Shown: positions 54,464 to 64,000, counted from the stretch's first letter. The stretch is DNA of 64,000 nt from an uncultured Acidobacteriota bacterium (GCA_902826605.1 CADEFM010000002.1:310001-374000); one strand, 5' to 3'. The notes: a model not told the origin generated them from the letters alone. Program-made: numbers and translations.

Positions 54464-55795
54464 TCAAAGAAACGCCATCTTGGGCGTGGTAAAGTTCGGC
54501 AGATTCGGAAACACCGTCATCAGACCCGCATCGGAAACTCCGAACCACGACGCCATGGTGGCGGCGAATTGGTCAAGTGAAGTCGTCGGCAGCCACACCC
54601 CGCGGTCACTCACATCGCTAGGACCCTGCAACGCCATGGTCGGAAACGTTCCATATGCTTCGCCTCCATGCACCGGCGCTCCCATGACGAATTGGTGCCC
54701 TCCCCATGCGTGGTCTGAGCCCGCGGTAGCGCTCGCGTTACCGGTGCGGTTGAATTCAGATTCGGTGAACGTCACCACGTTTTGCTCTACTCCAAGTTCC
54801 GCGAGCGCGGTTTGAAACGCACCCATTGCACCGTCCAACTGTTGCATGAGTGGGTCTTGATCCTGAATCAGGTTGCTGTGCGTGTCAAAGCCACCGAAGC
54901 TGGCGAAGAAAATCTGGCGGTCCATTCCCAGAGCCGAACGCACTTGAATGATCTTGGCCACCTGCGCCAGCTGCTGGCCCAAACCTGTGCCGGGGAAAAC
55001 CGTCGCCAGAGGGGTACCGCTGGATAGAGCCTGATTAATGGATTGCGCGGACTGTATCGCACCACTCAAAACGCCCTCGGCGGAGCCGATCAATTGGACG
55101 CCCGTGTCGAAGGTGAGAATCTGCTGTAATGCCGCGAAGCGCGCGTCCATCGCGGCGCGGCTGCCGAAGCTGTCCAATCCGAAATTCGAGCCCGGTGAGA
55201 TGTTCACACCCGTGGTGATTGTGCCGTTGAGCAACGCGGAGTTCCCCGACACCGACACTCCCGGCGCGAAGGGCGTGTTCGGCGCCACCACGTCATTCGT
55301 TCGCCCGCCCCAGCCAGTTCCTCCGGAGACGGTGGGGTTGCAGGTCTGCCATTGCGATTGCTGGTCTGAGTGCGAATAGAGATTTCGGGGCAACTGCATC
55401 CCGGACTGATAGTCCTGCTTGGTGGTCGGCCGCACCAGCGTTCCGACGTTGAAGATCATGGCGACTTTACCTTGACCATACAGGTTCCGCAGATTCAACA
55501 GCCTGGGATGCAGACCGTAGGCGGTGTTGTTTTGCGCCGCCACGGGCAGCAATACGCCTTGCGGGAGTGCGAGGCCGCCCCGGACGCCCTGGTATCCGGA
55601 ATATCCGGTCGCGCTCATCGGCACGATCATGTTGTTGGCGTCATTCCCTCCGAACATGAAAATGCACACCAGCGCCTTGTAGCTAGAGTTGCTCTGCGCT
55701 TGGGCCGACATCAGGCCAAAGCGCGTGAGGTGCGCAGCTGCTCCAGCTGCACCAAAAGTGCCGAAGCGTTTTAGAAAATCTCTACGAGTTCGCAT
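54464..55795 (-). CDS. DUF1501 exported protein
   Basis: 443 residues with a Tat signal (RRDFLKRFGTFGAAGAAA). The body (FMFGGNDANNMIVP, LHPRLLNL, FFASFGGFDTHSNL, ESEFNRTGNASATAGSDHAWGGHQFVMG) is the DUF1501 fold, an alkaline-phosphatase/sulfatase-like family. It nearly always pairs with DUF1800, which is encoded 24 bp upstream here. The pair's role is unknown but it is exported and abundant in Acidobacteria and Planctomycetes. Confidence 0.9.
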   Translation of the reverse strand: MRTRRDFLKRFGTFGAAGAAAHLTRFGLMSAQAQSNSSYKALVCIFMFGGNDANNMIVPMSATGYSGYQGVRGGLALPQGVLLPVAAQNNTAYGLHPRLLNLRNLYGQGKVAMIFNVGTLVRPTTKQDYQSGMQLPRNLYSHSDQQSQWQTCNPTVSGGTGWGGRTNDVVAPNTPFAPGVSVSGNSALLNGTITTGVNISPGSNFGLDSFGSRAAMDARFAALQQILTFDTGVQLIGSAEGVLSGAIQSAQSINQALSSGTPLATVFPGTGLGQQLAQVAKIIQVRSALGMDRQIFFASFGGFDTHSNLIQDQDPLMQQLDGAMGAFQTALAELGVEQNVVTFTESEFNRTGNASATAGSDHAWGGHQFVMGAPVHGGEAYGTFPTMALQGPSDVSDRGVWLPTTSLDQFAATMASWFGVSDAGLMTVFPNLPNFTTPKMAFL

Positions 55796-55819
55796 AGTGA
55801 AGGTCTCTTTTCTTGCCGC

Positions 55820-58528
55820 TCAATGCTCCACCTGATACTGCATGGCGGAGGCCGCTAAATATAGTGCGGTCCTCACGCGTTCGTTGGTGCTGGTGGTGGC
55901 AGAGAGCGCTGTGAGGATAGCCTGCTTCATTTCGGGAGACATGGTTCCGCCCATAATGCGAGCGTCCACGGTGTCCACCAGAGTGTTCGTGTTCGAAGCG
56001 ACGCTGCTGAACGGGGTGTAATCCACGACCATCGCGGAACCGAATCCGCCACTCAGCAGGGACGCAACGAAGTTTGTCCTGGTCATCGCGGTCGCGGTGG
56101 TCCAAATCTGCATCTCCGGCGAGAACAGCGACCCCGCGCGATAGTTAGGCGAGTAATAGTTGAACACGCTTGGGGCGAACCAGATGCGTTGCGACATGCT
56201 TTGTGAAAAGTCGGTGAGGAACGGATGATCGGTGACGGTTGCGCCCAGCGCCCTCGTTAGTGTCAAGACGAAGAGGGCCGGTTCCGAGAACTTGCCCGAC
56301 GTGGCGGTTCCGTTCACCGCCTCCGGGTGCAGCAGGATGGCGCGCACCACCGCTTGCAGATCTCCTCGTATCCCTTGGCCATTGTTATTGAACACCGCCA
56401 CCACATCGCCGATGTAAGTGGGGCTGGGGTTAGAGGTCACCAGCTTCTGAATCAATTGGCGGACTAGAAACGGTCCCACGTTGTGGTGATTGAAGACGAT
56501 GTCGAGTACCGTGTCGAATTCCTGGCGGGCCGTAAGGCCGGCGGGAATCATCTGGCCCAGCACCATCTTCTGCGTCATGTCATGGTAATTGTTCACCGGC
56601 TTCATCGGCCCGTCGTAATAGCGAGGGTTCAGGCCGGTGGGATCGGTTGCTTTGGTGTCGCCATAGGTCCAGCCAGTCAGAGCGCGCGCCAGATCTGCAA
56701 CCGTCGACTGCGCAAAGGTGGGCGTAGGCGCACCATTAGTCAGCATCGGCGTGCCATTGCCATTCAGTTCTTGCAGGCCGATAGAGAAAAGCTGCAGCCA
56801 TTCGCGCGCGTAGTTTTCATTGGGTTGCGTCCCAGTAGTTGGATTGGCCTTTTTGTTGTTGACCATATCCAGGAACTCGCCCATGGCCGGACTCAGCGAA
56901 ACCTCACGCATGATGTTCTTCACGTTGCCGAAAGCGTTTTGCTGCAGCATACGGATGTAGGGGACCATGGCGTGAGTGTTGTCCACCTTCACAGCAGAGA
57001 CCACGAAAATCTGGCTCAGTGCCCACGCTACGCGTTGCCGCAGTTGATCCTGGCCCTGTACTGCGTTCTGCATCATTTGTTCGGAAACCAGCTCCATGTT
57101 GGGCAAACTGATAAGAGTATCGGGATAAGCGGAAGCCGACAGCGCGAACTGTTCGGCCAGAAATGCGGGTTTTCCAACCTGCACTACATGGTCGACCAGA
57201 GTCATGTTCGGTCCGAACGTGGATTGCCGCAGGAATCGGAATGCATCTTTTTGGGCCGCGCTCAGCAGGCTGCTGCCCGGAGCGGCAGGCATCGCATTGG
57301 CTTCATTGGACTGGCCGCTGGTTCCACCTGCACTGACGGCCGCGACCTTATAGTAGTAGCGCGTCCCATTCGTTAGACCTGTGTCGGTAACCGTGAGCGC
57401 CGTGATTCCCGTCCTCAACGGCGTCGCGGACTCGCCCCCCGCCGAGGTTCCGCGATACAGGTTGTAGTTGCTCGCTCCCGTGGACGCACCCCATGCAAGA
57501 ACCACTTGCTGATCACCGGGCATAGCGGATAGATTCGACGGAGCGGGAGGCGCAACCGGGCCCGTGGGCATCGCATTCGCCTCGTTGGAGGGGCCACTCA
57601 TGCCGCCCGTGCCGACTGCGGCGACCTTGTAGTAATAGCGCGTCCCGTTTGTCAGTCCCGTGTCCGCAACGGTGAGCGCGGTGATTCCCGTCCGAAGCGG
57701 TGTTGCGGACTGGCCCCCCGCCGTGGTTCCGCGATACAGGTTGTAGCTCGCCGCTCCTGCCGACGCAGCCCACGCAAGCACCACTTTCTGATCGCCCGGT
57801 ACGGCGGATAAGTTCGCTGGGGCAGGCGGCGCAACCGGGCCGGTGGGCATCGCGCTCGCTTCGTTGGACTGGCCACTCGCTCCGCTGGCGTTAACCGCGG
57901 CGACTTTGTAGTAATAACGGGTCCCGTTCTTCAGACCCGTGTCGGAAACGGTGAGCGCAGTGATTCCGGTGCGCATCGGCGTCGCACCCTGACCGCCGGG
58001 AGATGTTCCTCGATATAGGTTGTAGCTCGTCGCTCCCGCGGATGCAGCCCACGCGAGAACCACCTTCTGATCGCCCGGCGCGGCGGATAGATCTGCCGGC
58101 GCGGGGGGCGCAACCGGGCCGGTGGGAGTCGCCTTGGCCTCGTTTGATAAGGGACTGGCTCCAAATATATTAACGGCCGCGACTTTGTAGTAGTACGTTA
58201 CTCCATTGGTTCGGTTGCTGTCAGTGAATGTGGTGAACCTGATATTTGCGGCAATGCGCATGGCGTTTTGTCCGCCCGAAGACTGGCTCCTGTAAACGGT
58301 ATAGCTGGCGGCTCTCTTCGAGTCACTCCATCGGAGGACCACTCGTCTATTGCCGGGCGTGGCCGTTAGGTTGGCCGGAGCCGAAGGAGCGCCCCGATTG
58401 GGACTCCCGCTGAACACCCGTGCTGTGGTGCGATATTCCGCTCCATGAAGCCATCCACCAACTACGAACATCAATGGAATCAATTGCAGAGCTCTTTGAT
58501 ACGCTTTCACAAACATTCTCCTGAGCAT
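55820..58528 (-). CDS. DUF1800 protein with four N-terminal FN3 domains
   Basis: About 902 residues. A hydrophobic export signal (LQLIPLMFVVGGWLHGAE) is followed by four fibronectin type III domains and then DUF1800 (FLRQSTFGPNMTLVDHVV... YAREWLQLFSIGLQELNG... GWTYGD...). FN3 units 2-4 share a 93-residue period and are about 80-85% identical. Start is uncertain: 58528 (used) or 58516, the latter with AGGAG only 1 base away. The longer frame to 58747 has no support. It is the partner of the DUF1501 gene downstream. Four FN3 domains before DUF1800 suggest surface or polysaccharide contact (inference). Confidence 0.85.
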   Translation of the reverse strand: MLRRMFVKAYQRALQLIPLMFVVGGWLHGAEYRTTARVFSGSPNRGAPSAPANLTATPGNRRVVLRWSDSKRAASYTVYRSQSSGGQNAMRIAANIRFTTFTDSNRTNGVTYYYKVAAVNIFGASPLSNEAKATPTGPVAPPAPADLSAAPGDQKVVLAWAASAGATSYNLYRGTSPGGQGATPMRTGITALTVSDTGLKNGTRYYYKVAAVNASGASGQSNEASAMPTGPVAPPAPANLSAVPGDQKVVLAWAASAGAASYNLYRGTTAGGQSATPLRTGITALTVADTGLTNGTRYYYKVAAVGTGGMSGPSNEANAMPTGPVAPPAPSNLSAMPGDQQVVLAWGASTGASNYNLYRGTSAGGESATPLRTGITALTVTDTGLTNGTRYYYKVAAVSAGGTSGQSNEANAMPAAPGSSLLSAAQKDAFRFLRQSTFGPNMTLVDHVVQVGKPAFLAEQFALSASAYPDTLISLPNMELVSEQMMQNAVQGQDQLRQRVAWALSQIFVVSAVKVDNTHAMVPYIRMLQQNAFGNVKNIMREVSLSPAMGEFLDMVNNKKANPTTGTQPNENYAREWLQLFSIGLQELNGNGTPMLTNGAPTPTFAQSTVADLARALTGWTYGDTKATDPTGLNPRYYDGPMKPVNNYHDMTQKMVLGQMIPAGLTARQEFDTVLDIVFNHHNVGPFLVRQLIQKLVTSNPSPTYIGDVVAVFNNNGQGIRGDLQAVVRAILLHPEAVNGTATSGKFSEPALFVLTLTRALGATVTDHPFLTDFSQSMSQRIWFAPSVFNYYSPNYRAGSLFSPEMQIWTTATAMTRTNFVASLLSGGFGSAMVVDYTPFSSVASNTNTLVDTVDARIMGGTMSPEMKQAILTALSATTSTNERVRTALYLAASAMQYQVEH
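57280..58108 (-). repeat. Three near-identical 279-bp FN3-coding repeats
   Basis: In-frame tandem units of 279 bp within the DUF1800 gene, with boundaries near 58108, 57829 and 57550. Conserved blocks include PPAP-NLSA-PGDQ, YNLYRGT, RTGITALTV and NGTRYYYKVAAV. The first FN3 unit (58109-58390) is more diverged. Confidence 0.88.
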
Positions 58529-58906
58529 CGCCGTACAACGTCGAAGTTGCAGATTATCTCGGAGTGCTGCGCCGGACAATGAGAGGAATTCTGCGGGATG
58601 GAACTGGAAGTCGCCTAGTACTGGTAAGAAGAAAAGTGACGTACTACCAGGGAACAGGAAAACCGTATGACGTTCGAAGTCGTGAAGGACGTTTAGGCGC
58701 GCCAAGTCAGCAAGTCGAACAAAACGGGCAGTATCGAACGAGCTCAACGTGCAGATCGACTCTCATGGTGCGGGTGTGGGGCACTGGGCGAAGGAGGGTA
58801 GCAGCCGTGATTCGAGGGTGATTCCTGAAGCCGCCTATGGCATTAGACGAACAGCATCACGCAAAATACTAGCGGGGGAGGTCAGTCGAGGGAATTGCGT
58901 GGAAAC
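58529..58906. other. Intergenic region between Flp pilin and DUF1800 genes
   Basis: About 380 bp without a supported gene. An open frame covers part of it on the minus strand but shows no signal peptide, domain or ribosome site. A loose inverted CTGGTA/TACCAG pair lies near 58618-58651. No sigma-54-like element was found. Confidence 0.5.
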
Positions 58907-59095
58907 CTAAGTGTTGGCCGCTTGCATTACCACTGCGTGCAGTTTGGAAAAAATGATGCTGATTGCCGGTCCGAGTGTAGTTGGGAAGGTAGCTCCCACT
59001 GCGACCGCGACAAACCCCACGACCAGCGAGTACTCGATCAGATCCTGACCCCGTGTATCTGCGTGGAGTTTCCGGAGTATGTTGAATATTGTCAT
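58907..59095 (-). CDS. Flp/Fap-type pilin
   Basis: 62 residues: short basic leader, then the pilin cleavage region RGQDLIEYSLVVGFVAVAVGA, which is the Flp family signature (Gln-Asp-x-Ile-Glu-Tyr after Gly). It would be processed by a TadV-type peptidase and assembled into tight-adherence pili. GAGAGGA lies 7 bases before the ATG. No tad/cpa assembly genes are present here, so the machinery must be elsewhere. Confidence 0.88.
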   Translation of the reverse strand: MTIFNILRKLHADTRGQDLIEYSLVVGFVAVAVGATFPTTLGPAISIIFSKLHAVVMQAANT

Positions 59096-59242
59096 TTACG
59101 AATCCTCTCGGTTCGCCTTTCTCGAAATCTACTTCGATTTTGCGGGAAGCCAGGGATTTTCACAAGCGTGGCACCACCCTAGTGGCCAGTAGCGTTTCAC
59201 CTATTACATACCTAACTTTCACCTGTCCTTCCTATGAGATTG

Positions 59243-60541
59243 CTATGGATTGCTCTGAGCCGGATAGCGCACCACGGTGAAGTTCCGCAGCGCCACGGTG
59301 TCGGCCCCACTTGCGCCAATCTGGCCCCGGAACGAGAATGTCAGACTGGCGGAAGTGTTTTCGCCCGCCGATCCCGCCGCCGTGGAGTGCGCGAGCGCGT
59401 TGCCCCAACTGTGCGCATCCCACATCTGCCCCCCCGCATAAACTCCAATCCCCAGGCGCCCCGCGAGCGTGGTATCGGCTGAGGTGGCCGTCCGCGTAAG
59501 AATCGGGGTTGCGCCCATGCGGATCTCTCCCGCGAAGCTGGTTGCGCTTCCCGTGTGAGCCAGCTGAAACTGCACTTCCAAACGGTCGCCCGCCCCCAGC
59601 AACCCCGCGGGAATCGTGCAGGACCCTAGCTGAGTGGACGATAGCGCACCGGTGCTGGTCCCGGTGTTGCTGCAAATCACTTGGGGCGTGGTGAGCGAGC
59701 CCAGCGGATTGTTTGGATTCGCGTAGCGATAGCTGGCGGTGAGAAGATCGCCGATCTGCGGCAGCGAGGCGGTGAAGAACGTGATGGCGCTGCCAGTGGC
59801 TAAGTAGTCCACTCCCTGCCGCTGATACAATCCGTTGCGATACAGAATCAGGCTGGATACGGGCGAAGGGGGATTGATCAAAGTGAACGAGGTATTCGCT
59901 CCATTCACGGCGCCTCCGGGAATTTCTCCATCCACGAATGACGGCACTACCCCGCCGGCGCCGCCGCCACATGCGCCCGAGCTGCCATCGACGCGCACGC
60001 AGTCGCCCAGATTTCCGGCCGCGCCATCCAGTTGACCCGCGGTATTGATCAATGCGGTTCGTCCGATGGCGAATCCCACGCCTACCGTGGGACGCACGTT
60101 CAATGCATTCGTCAAGCCCACTACGTCGCCAATTTGAATGGGTGAAACCACTGCCGCTGGTCCTACCACGGACCCCAAGGTGAGACGCACATCGCGCACA
60201 CGCATGGACAACGTATTCGGCGGAACCGCCCATGATTCGGTAAACTGCGCCTGTCCCTGACTGTTGTAAGTCACGCCATACTGCGCGCCCGGCGAGGCCG
60301 TAGTGGTTGGGACCAGCCTGACCCTGAGCACTCCGTTCACAATCTGCAGCGTTACATTCGATGTCGCGATGCTGGAACCACCACCCGATAGAAAGCTATT
60401 CCATCGGATATTTACGGTCCCGCTAAAGCGCGTGCCATCCGCGCGGTAGAGAATGTCCTGAATCGTGGTGAGAGCGGGCTGCGCCGCCGCCCATCCCGCC
60501 GCTGCCGCCAGCAGTATCACCAATCGCCTCATCCTATGCAT
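59243..60541 (-). CDS. Large secreted protein of unknown function
   Basis: 432 residues with a signal peptide (MRRLVILLAAAAGWAAAQ). The body is Gly/Ser/Thr/Ala-rich and beta-predicted, with a Gly-rich hinge (GGGAGGVVPS) around residue 200 and a C-terminal half reading like a phage tail or adhesin beta-sandwich (SFTLINPPSPVSSLILYRNG, GVDYLATGS). ATG 60541 has GGAGG 7 bases upstream. Family not recognised. It lies upstream of the Flp pilin on the same strand with 147 bp between. Confidence 0.7.
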   Translation of the reverse strand: MHRMRRLVILLAAAAGWAAAQPALTTIQDILYRADGTRFSGTVNIRWNSFLSGGGSSIATSNVTLQIVNGVLRVRLVPTTTASPGAQYGVTYNSQGQAQFTESWAVPPNTLSMRVRDVRLTLGSVVGPAAVVSPIQIGDVVGLTNALNVRPTVGVGFAIGRTALINTAGQLDGAAGNLGDCVRVDGSSGACGGGAGGVVPSFVDGEIPGGAVNGANTSFTLINPPSPVSSLILYRNGLYQRQGVDYLATGSAITFFTASLPQIGDLLTASYRYANPNNPLGSLTTPQVICSNTGTSTGALSSTQLGSCTIPAGLLGAGDRLEVQFQLAHTGSATSFAGEIRMGATPILTRTATSADTTLAGRLGIGVYAGGQMWDAHSWGNALAHSTAAGSAGENTSASLTFSFRGQIGASGADTVALRNFTVVRYPAQSNP

Positions 60542-60904
60542 CAACTTGCCTCCCGTCGCCCACGAGTGTAGGCGGCGTTGACCTAGTGCCCGGAAGCGTT
60601 AAGCGATAAGTTGCGCATTTCATGCGTAAATAGACGAATTCATCGGTCCGTCACCGGCACCTCTCACCCATTCCCACCCCCAGCGCTTGCTTTAGGCTCC
60701 TCGATTCATGTGCAGCAGTTGGTATCGCGGCATGAGCGGCCCACCCCCACTAAGCTGCCTTGCTGCGGATTCTAATCCACCGCGCAGGATCCGCATCTCG
60801 ACCGGCGGCACGGTACCGCGAAAGAGGCTAGCGGGGTATGGATACCATTTGCCTTTGGTCCACGCGGTACTTGTATCATAAGCAAGACCTGGAGGACCAG
60901 ACCG
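60542..60904. other. Intergenic region between divergent secreted-protein and RDD genes
   Basis: About 360 bp, divergent promoter region. A possible -10 (TATCAT) lies about 30 bases before the RDD gene, without a good -35. No gene, repeat or RNA was recognised. Confidence 0.45.
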
Positions 60905-61672
60905 ATGCAATGGTATTACGAGCATGAAGGGCGGCAAGAAGGCCCCGTAGAGGAATCGGTTTTCGATGAGCTAGTGCGGACGCGAGTAGTCCGCGACAAC
61001 ACTTTGGTTTGGCGGGAAGGCATGAGTGGATGGCAGACGCTTGCCTCGGCCCAAACCCCGCGCTCGGCCACATCTGTCGACTCAGCACTGGCCTCGCCTG
61101 AGGCCGGCGTCAGCCGGTTTTGCGTGGAATGCGGACGTGCGTTCCCGGCGAATGAGCTGACCGCGATGGGTTCGGCCCTGGTCTGCTCGTCATGCAAACG
61201 GAACAGCACACAACGGCCGGCTGGCACGCGGAGATATGCCGGGTTCTGGATTCGGTTTGCCGCCCGTGTGATCGATGCAATTCTGCTGAACATCGTATTT
61301 TTTGTGATGCGAATGTCGTTCGGAATTTCGACGTTTGCAAGAATTGATGGCGATATTGGCGGAGCGCTCGGCAGGGCGGCAATCGGGACCCTGCTTAGCC
61401 TGATCGTCGCGTCGTTCTATGAAATCTTCATGCTCGCGGGGTACGGAGCCACTCTTGGCAAGATTGCGTTGGGTCTGCAGGTCGTCCGCCCGGACGGTTC
61501 GGGTCTAACACTGAGCCAGGCGACGGGTCGCTATTTTGCTCAAGTGTTGAGCTCGCTTACTTTTCTGATCGGGTATATCATGGCTGCATTTGACCCGGAA
61601 AAGCGCGCCCTTCATGACCGTATTTGCGACACGCGCGTAATTTACACAAAGCAGGCCCGGCATTTTGGCTGA
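60905..61672 (+). CDS. GYF_2/zinc-ribbon/RDD membrane protein
   Basis: 255 residues: N-terminal GYF_2 (DUF4339) domain ([22 protein letters not shown]... WREGMSGWQ), a four-Cys ribbon ([13 protein letters not shown]... VCSSCKR), then an RDD membrane domain with helices and R-D pairs ([44 protein letters not shown]). GYF binds proline-rich peptides; RDD proteins sit in the inner membrane and some act as antiporters. GGAGG lies 9 bases before the ATG. Confidence 0.85.
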   Translation: MQWYYEHEGRQEGPVEESVFDELVRTRVVRDNTLVWREGMSGWQTLASAQTPRSATSVDSALASPEAGVSRFCVECGRAFPANELTAMGSALVCSSCKRNSTQRPAGTRRYAGFWIRFAARVIDAILLNIVFFVMRMSFGISTFARIDGDIGGALGRAAIGTLLSLIVASFYEIFMLAGYGATLGKIALGLQVVRPDGSGLTLSQATGRYFAQVLSSLTFLIGYIMAAFDPEKRALHDRICDTRVIYTKQARHFG

Positions 61673-61700
61673 GTGCGTGCTCAAGCCATTGACAATCCAC

Positions 61701-63521
61701 ATGAGCTCTTATAAACCCATCGAATCCTACGGCATCATCGGCGACCTGCATTCGGTAGCCCTGGTTGGTCTGGACGGGTCCATCGATTGGTGCTGCTTGC
61801 CTCGCTTCGATTCTCCAAGTGTGTTCGGAGCTCTGCTGGATCGGCGAAAGGGCGGTTATTTCAAGTTGGCGGCCACGCATCATCGGACCCTCAAACAGAT
61901 GTACCTGCCGGCTACCAACGTCTTATTGACACGTTTTCTCAGCAGCGAGGGCGTCGGTGAAGTCACCGATTTCATGCCGGTGGAAACACCGGCGCGCACG
62001 CCTGGGGCGTTGAGACATCAAATTGTGCGCACGGCAAAGGCAGTCCGTGGCGAAGTTCGATTCCGGTTGGAATGCTATCCCGCCTTCGATTATGCGCGAC
62101 GCAGTCACACCATCATTCCGGTATCGCGAGGCGTCGTGTTCGATTCAGGCACCGAGCAAATCGCTCTGCTCGGCGAGATTCCTTTGGAACGGGCAGACGA
62201 TGGTGTTACTGCGGAGTTTACCCTGCAGGAAGGAGATTCCGCCACCTTCGTCCTGCGCTACCCCGAGCCTGGAAATGCAGGGCTGGTGGATGTTCCTGTG
62301 CCGGGCGAAGAGGCACTCAAGGAGACGGTGGCCTTTTGGCGAAAGTGGCTGGGCCAGTGCACCTACCAGGGCCGCTGGCGTGAAATGGTGCATCGCTCCG
62401 CGCTGGTTTTGAAACTGCTGACCTATCAGCCCACGGGAGCGATCGTAGCCGCACCCACCTGCAGCCTGCCGGAGGAAGTCGGCGGAAGCCGTAACTGGGA
62501 TTACCGCTACGTGTGGATTCGCGACGCCGCGTACACTGTGTACGCATTTTTGAGATTAGGATTCCTGGAGGAGGCCGCGCAGTTCATGGACTGGCTCCAG
62601 AAACGAGTTCGCGAGGAAGAACAGGTGAATGGGCCGCTGAACGTGATGTATGGGATCGATGGACGGCATGAGCTTCCAGAGGAGACTCTGGATCACCTGG
62701 AGGGTTACGAAGGATCGAGTCCCGTACGGGTAGGCAACGCTGCCTTTAATCAGTTACAGCTGGACATCTATGGAGAAGTGATCGATTCGCTTTATCTTTG
62801 TGACAAATATGTGACGCCCGTCTCCTACGATCTGTGGAAGCAGATCCGCCGAATGCTGGACTGGGTGAGCCGGAATTGGGAATTGCCGGATGAAGGAATT
62901 TGGGAAGTCCGGGGAGGACGGCAAAATTTCGTGTATTCCAAGATGCAATGCTGGGTCGCTTTGGATCGGGGTCTGCGGATTGCTCAAAAGAGAGGCTTAC
63001 CGCTGGACCGGCCGCGGCTTCGCACGGAACGAGATAGGATCTACGAAGCCATCATGGAGAAAGGCTGGAACCCGGCGCGGAACAGTTTTGTGCAGCACTT
63101 CGGTTCATCGGCCATTGACGCAGCTAATCTTCTTATGCCGCAGGTGTTCTTTATATCTCCGAAAGACCCGCGGATGCGGCGTACGCTGAACCTGGTGATG
63201 AAGGAGCTGGTGTCCGATAGTCTGGTGCATCGCTACCGTATCGGTGAGGGCGCCGACGACGGACTAGCGGGCAAAGAGGGTACCTTTAGCATGTGCACAT
63301 TCTGGCTTGTGGAGGCGCTCGCTAGCGCCGGGCGCATGGATGAGGCCCGCTTTATCTTCGAAAAAATGTTGACTTACGCCAACCACCTGGGACTTTACGC
63401 GGAACAGATCGGCCCATCAGGCGAAGCTCTCGGCAACTTTCCACAAGCGCTGACGCACCTGGCGCTCATTAGCGCGGCCTTTAATCTGGATCGCCGCCTG
63501 GGATCGAAGGTCCATGATTGA
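61701..63521 (+). CDS. Glycoside hydrolase family 15 (glucoamylase/trehalase-like)
   Basis: About 606 residues. N-terminal beta-sandwich beginning with the family pattern [22 protein letters not shown], then an (alpha/alpha)6 barrel with [23 protein letters not shown] (likely acid Glu) and [22 protein letters not shown] (likely base Glu). It releases glucose from alpha-glucans or splits trehalose; bacterial members are often trehalases. ATG 61701 fits the family start; TTG 61665 is possible and overlaps the RDD stop. No signal peptide, so cytoplasmic. Confidence 0.9.
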   Translation: MSSYKPIESYGIIGDLHSVALVGLDGSIDWCCLPRFDSPSVFGALLDRRKGGYFKLAATHHRTLKQMYLPATNVLLTRFLSSEGVGEVTDFMPVETPARTPGALRHQIVRTAKAVRGEVRFRLECYPAFDYARRSHTIIPVSRGVVFDSGTEQIALLGEIPLERADDGVTAEFTLQEGDSATFVLRYPEPGNAGLVDVPVPGEEALKETVAFWRKWLGQCTYQGRWREMVHRSALVLKLLTYQPTGAIVAAPTCSLPEEVGGSRNWDYRYVWIRDAAYTVYAFLRLGFLEEAAQFMDWLQKRVREEEQVNGPLNVMYGIDGRHELPEETLDHLEGYEGSSPVRVGNAAFNQLQLDIYGEVIDSLYLCDKYVTPVSYDLWKQIRRMLDWVSRNWELPDEGIWEVRGGRQNFVYSKMQCWVALDRGLRIAQKRGLPLDRPRLRTERDRIYEAIMEKGWNPARNSFVQHFGSSAIDAANLLMPQVFFISPKDPRMRRTLNLVMKELVSDSLVHRYRIGEGADDGLAGKEGTFSMCTFWLVEALASAGRMDEARFIFEKMLTYANHLGLYAEQIGPSGEALGNFPQALTHLALISAAFNLDRRLGSKVHD

Positions 63522-63524
63522 CCA

Positions 63525-63872
63525 TCACTGCGCGTTAGAGGCAAGCTTTTTTGCCTTTTCGTGTTCGGACGCCTGTTTGAACATTTCCGCCATCCAACGG
63601 TCGCAATCGGCAAGAGCCTTCTTTCTTTCGTTCCCATAACGGATGCTCGAAAGCTTCGTGAATGTTTCACGTGCGTATTCCACGAATACGTGTGTATGCC
63701 ACCAACTTGTTTTGTCGGGAAGTACCGATCGTGTAGCGTTGCAGCTAATCCGCACGATTCCGTCGAACGAAGGAGGCATGAGTTCGGGCAAACTCGCGGG
63801 TAAGGCAGTTTCAGCGAGGCCCAGCATCAAGATGCAGCCGCACATCGCAATTCCACTCCGGGACGCTTTCAT
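63525..63872 (-). CDS. Hypothetical small secreted protein
   Basis: 115 residues, N-terminal hydrophobic signal (GIAMCGCILMLGLAETALPA). Mature part has two Cys (ISCNATR, ADCDRWM), and is otherwise helical and charged. No family recognised. GGAAGG lies 6 bases before the ATG. It converges on the GH15 gene with 3 bp between stops. Confidence 0.6.
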   Translation of the reverse strand: MKASRSGIAMCGCILMLGLAETALPASLPELMPPSFDGIVRISCNATRSVLPDKTSWWHTHVFVEYARETFTKLSSIRYGNERKKALADCDRWMAEMFKQASEHEKAKKLASNAQ

Positions 63873-63922
63873 AAAATACCTTCCGTGCCGCTAAAACGGC
63901 ATCTTGTTTGTGTCCAGTCCAG

Positions 63923-64000
63923 CTATTTCGCTCGCGCTGCAGAATCCGCCTGGATGCTGCCCTCCTGCTTTTGGGTTCCGGTAAGGGTGACTTTCTCTCC
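63923..64000 (-). CDS. C-terminal end of a truncated protein
   Basis: The last 25 codons of a minus-strand gene that begins beyond the window: GEKVTLTGTQKQEGSI then QADSAARAK and a TAG stop. The VTLTGT strand pattern suggests a small beta domain, but the family cannot be told. It is upstream of the small secreted protein on the same strand, 50 bp away. Confidence 0.4.
   Translation of the reverse strand, partial: GEKVTLTGTQKQEGSIQADSAARAK

Noticed and set aside
57280..58108. CRISPR or mobile repeat explanation for the 279-bp repeats
   Set aside because: Units are in frame, contiguous, and encode FN3 domains with no spacers.
58529..58747. 73-residue N-terminal extension of the DUF1800 protein
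   Set aside because: It would put the signal peptide internal; no ribosome site or similarity.
59232..60233. 333-residue alternative frame over the large secreted protein
   Set aside because: Composition is Arg/Gly/Ser-rich with no signal peptide; the other frame has a signal peptide and GGAGG.
1..64000. tRNA, rRNA, riboswitch or insertion sequence
   Set aside because: None was recognised by reading both strands of the gaps; a covariance-model scan was not possible here.

Overview
The window is a moderately GC-rich, gene-dense stretch of a bacterial chromosome. It most likely comes from an Acidobacteriota of the Solibacteraceae/Bryobacterales type. The clues are two secreted VWA proteins of the kind found mainly in acidobacteria, an adjacent DUF1800/DUF1501 pair, a full-length cyclic glucan synthase, and large numbers of two-component and ECF-type regulators. 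No rRNA, tRNA, insertion sequence, prophage or CRISPR array was seen.

Positions 1-18 kb are a regulatory island. A giant hybrid histidine kinase built on a tandem array of HAMP domains (its 5' end lies outside the window) is followed by two smaller kinases on the + strand. Facing them is a long minus-strand run: a stand-alone receiver, an NtrC-type sigma-54 activator, a sugar-phosphate nucleotidyltransferase, an ECF sigma factor, a second stand-alone receiver, and RsbR-like and RsbS-like STAS proteins. A VWA protein, an outer-membrane barrel, a second ECF sigma factor and a second NtrC-type activator come next. Three sequences matching the sigma-54 -24/-12 layout lie in intergenic DNA here, each oriented toward a gene: the second receiver, the ndvB operon, and the second VWA gene.

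Positions 18-28 kb hold an envelope/stress operon: a tiny two-helix membrane protein, a 2992-residue NdvB/ChvB-type cyclic beta-1,2-glucan synthase, and a CsbD-like protein whose start overlaps the ndvB stop. It ends in a clear intrinsic terminator. The second VWA gene follows.

Positions 29-48 kb are mostly metabolic and housekeeping genes. They include YtxH and a delta-1-pyrroline-5-carboxylate dehydrogenase, PobA, an AAA+ ATPase overlapping a large unrecognised gene, two MBL-fold or membrane proteins, a membrane-fused spermidine synthase homologue, a copper-binding lipoprotein, FdhD with a tiny membrane ORF upstream, an orphan MoxR ATPase, YchF, Lnt with a SPOR protein, and DinB with a tiny cysteine-rich protein.

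Positions 48.5-64 kb carry gamma-glutamyltransferase, DUF72, HrpB, an MBL-fold hydrolase, DUF1501 and DUF1800 (the latter with four FN3 domains), an orphan Flp pilin, a large secreted protein of unknown function, a GYF/RDD membrane protein, a GH15 glucoamylase-like enzyme and a small secreted protein. The window ends inside a truncated gene.

My main proposal is that the 1-28 kb block is one integrated stress/envelope regulon. In this reading, HAMP-array and phytochrome-like kinases, Rcp1-like receivers and STAS proteins act with two sigma-54 activators, and the ndvB operon is one output. The promoter matches and gene order are visible in the sequence; the wiring is inference.
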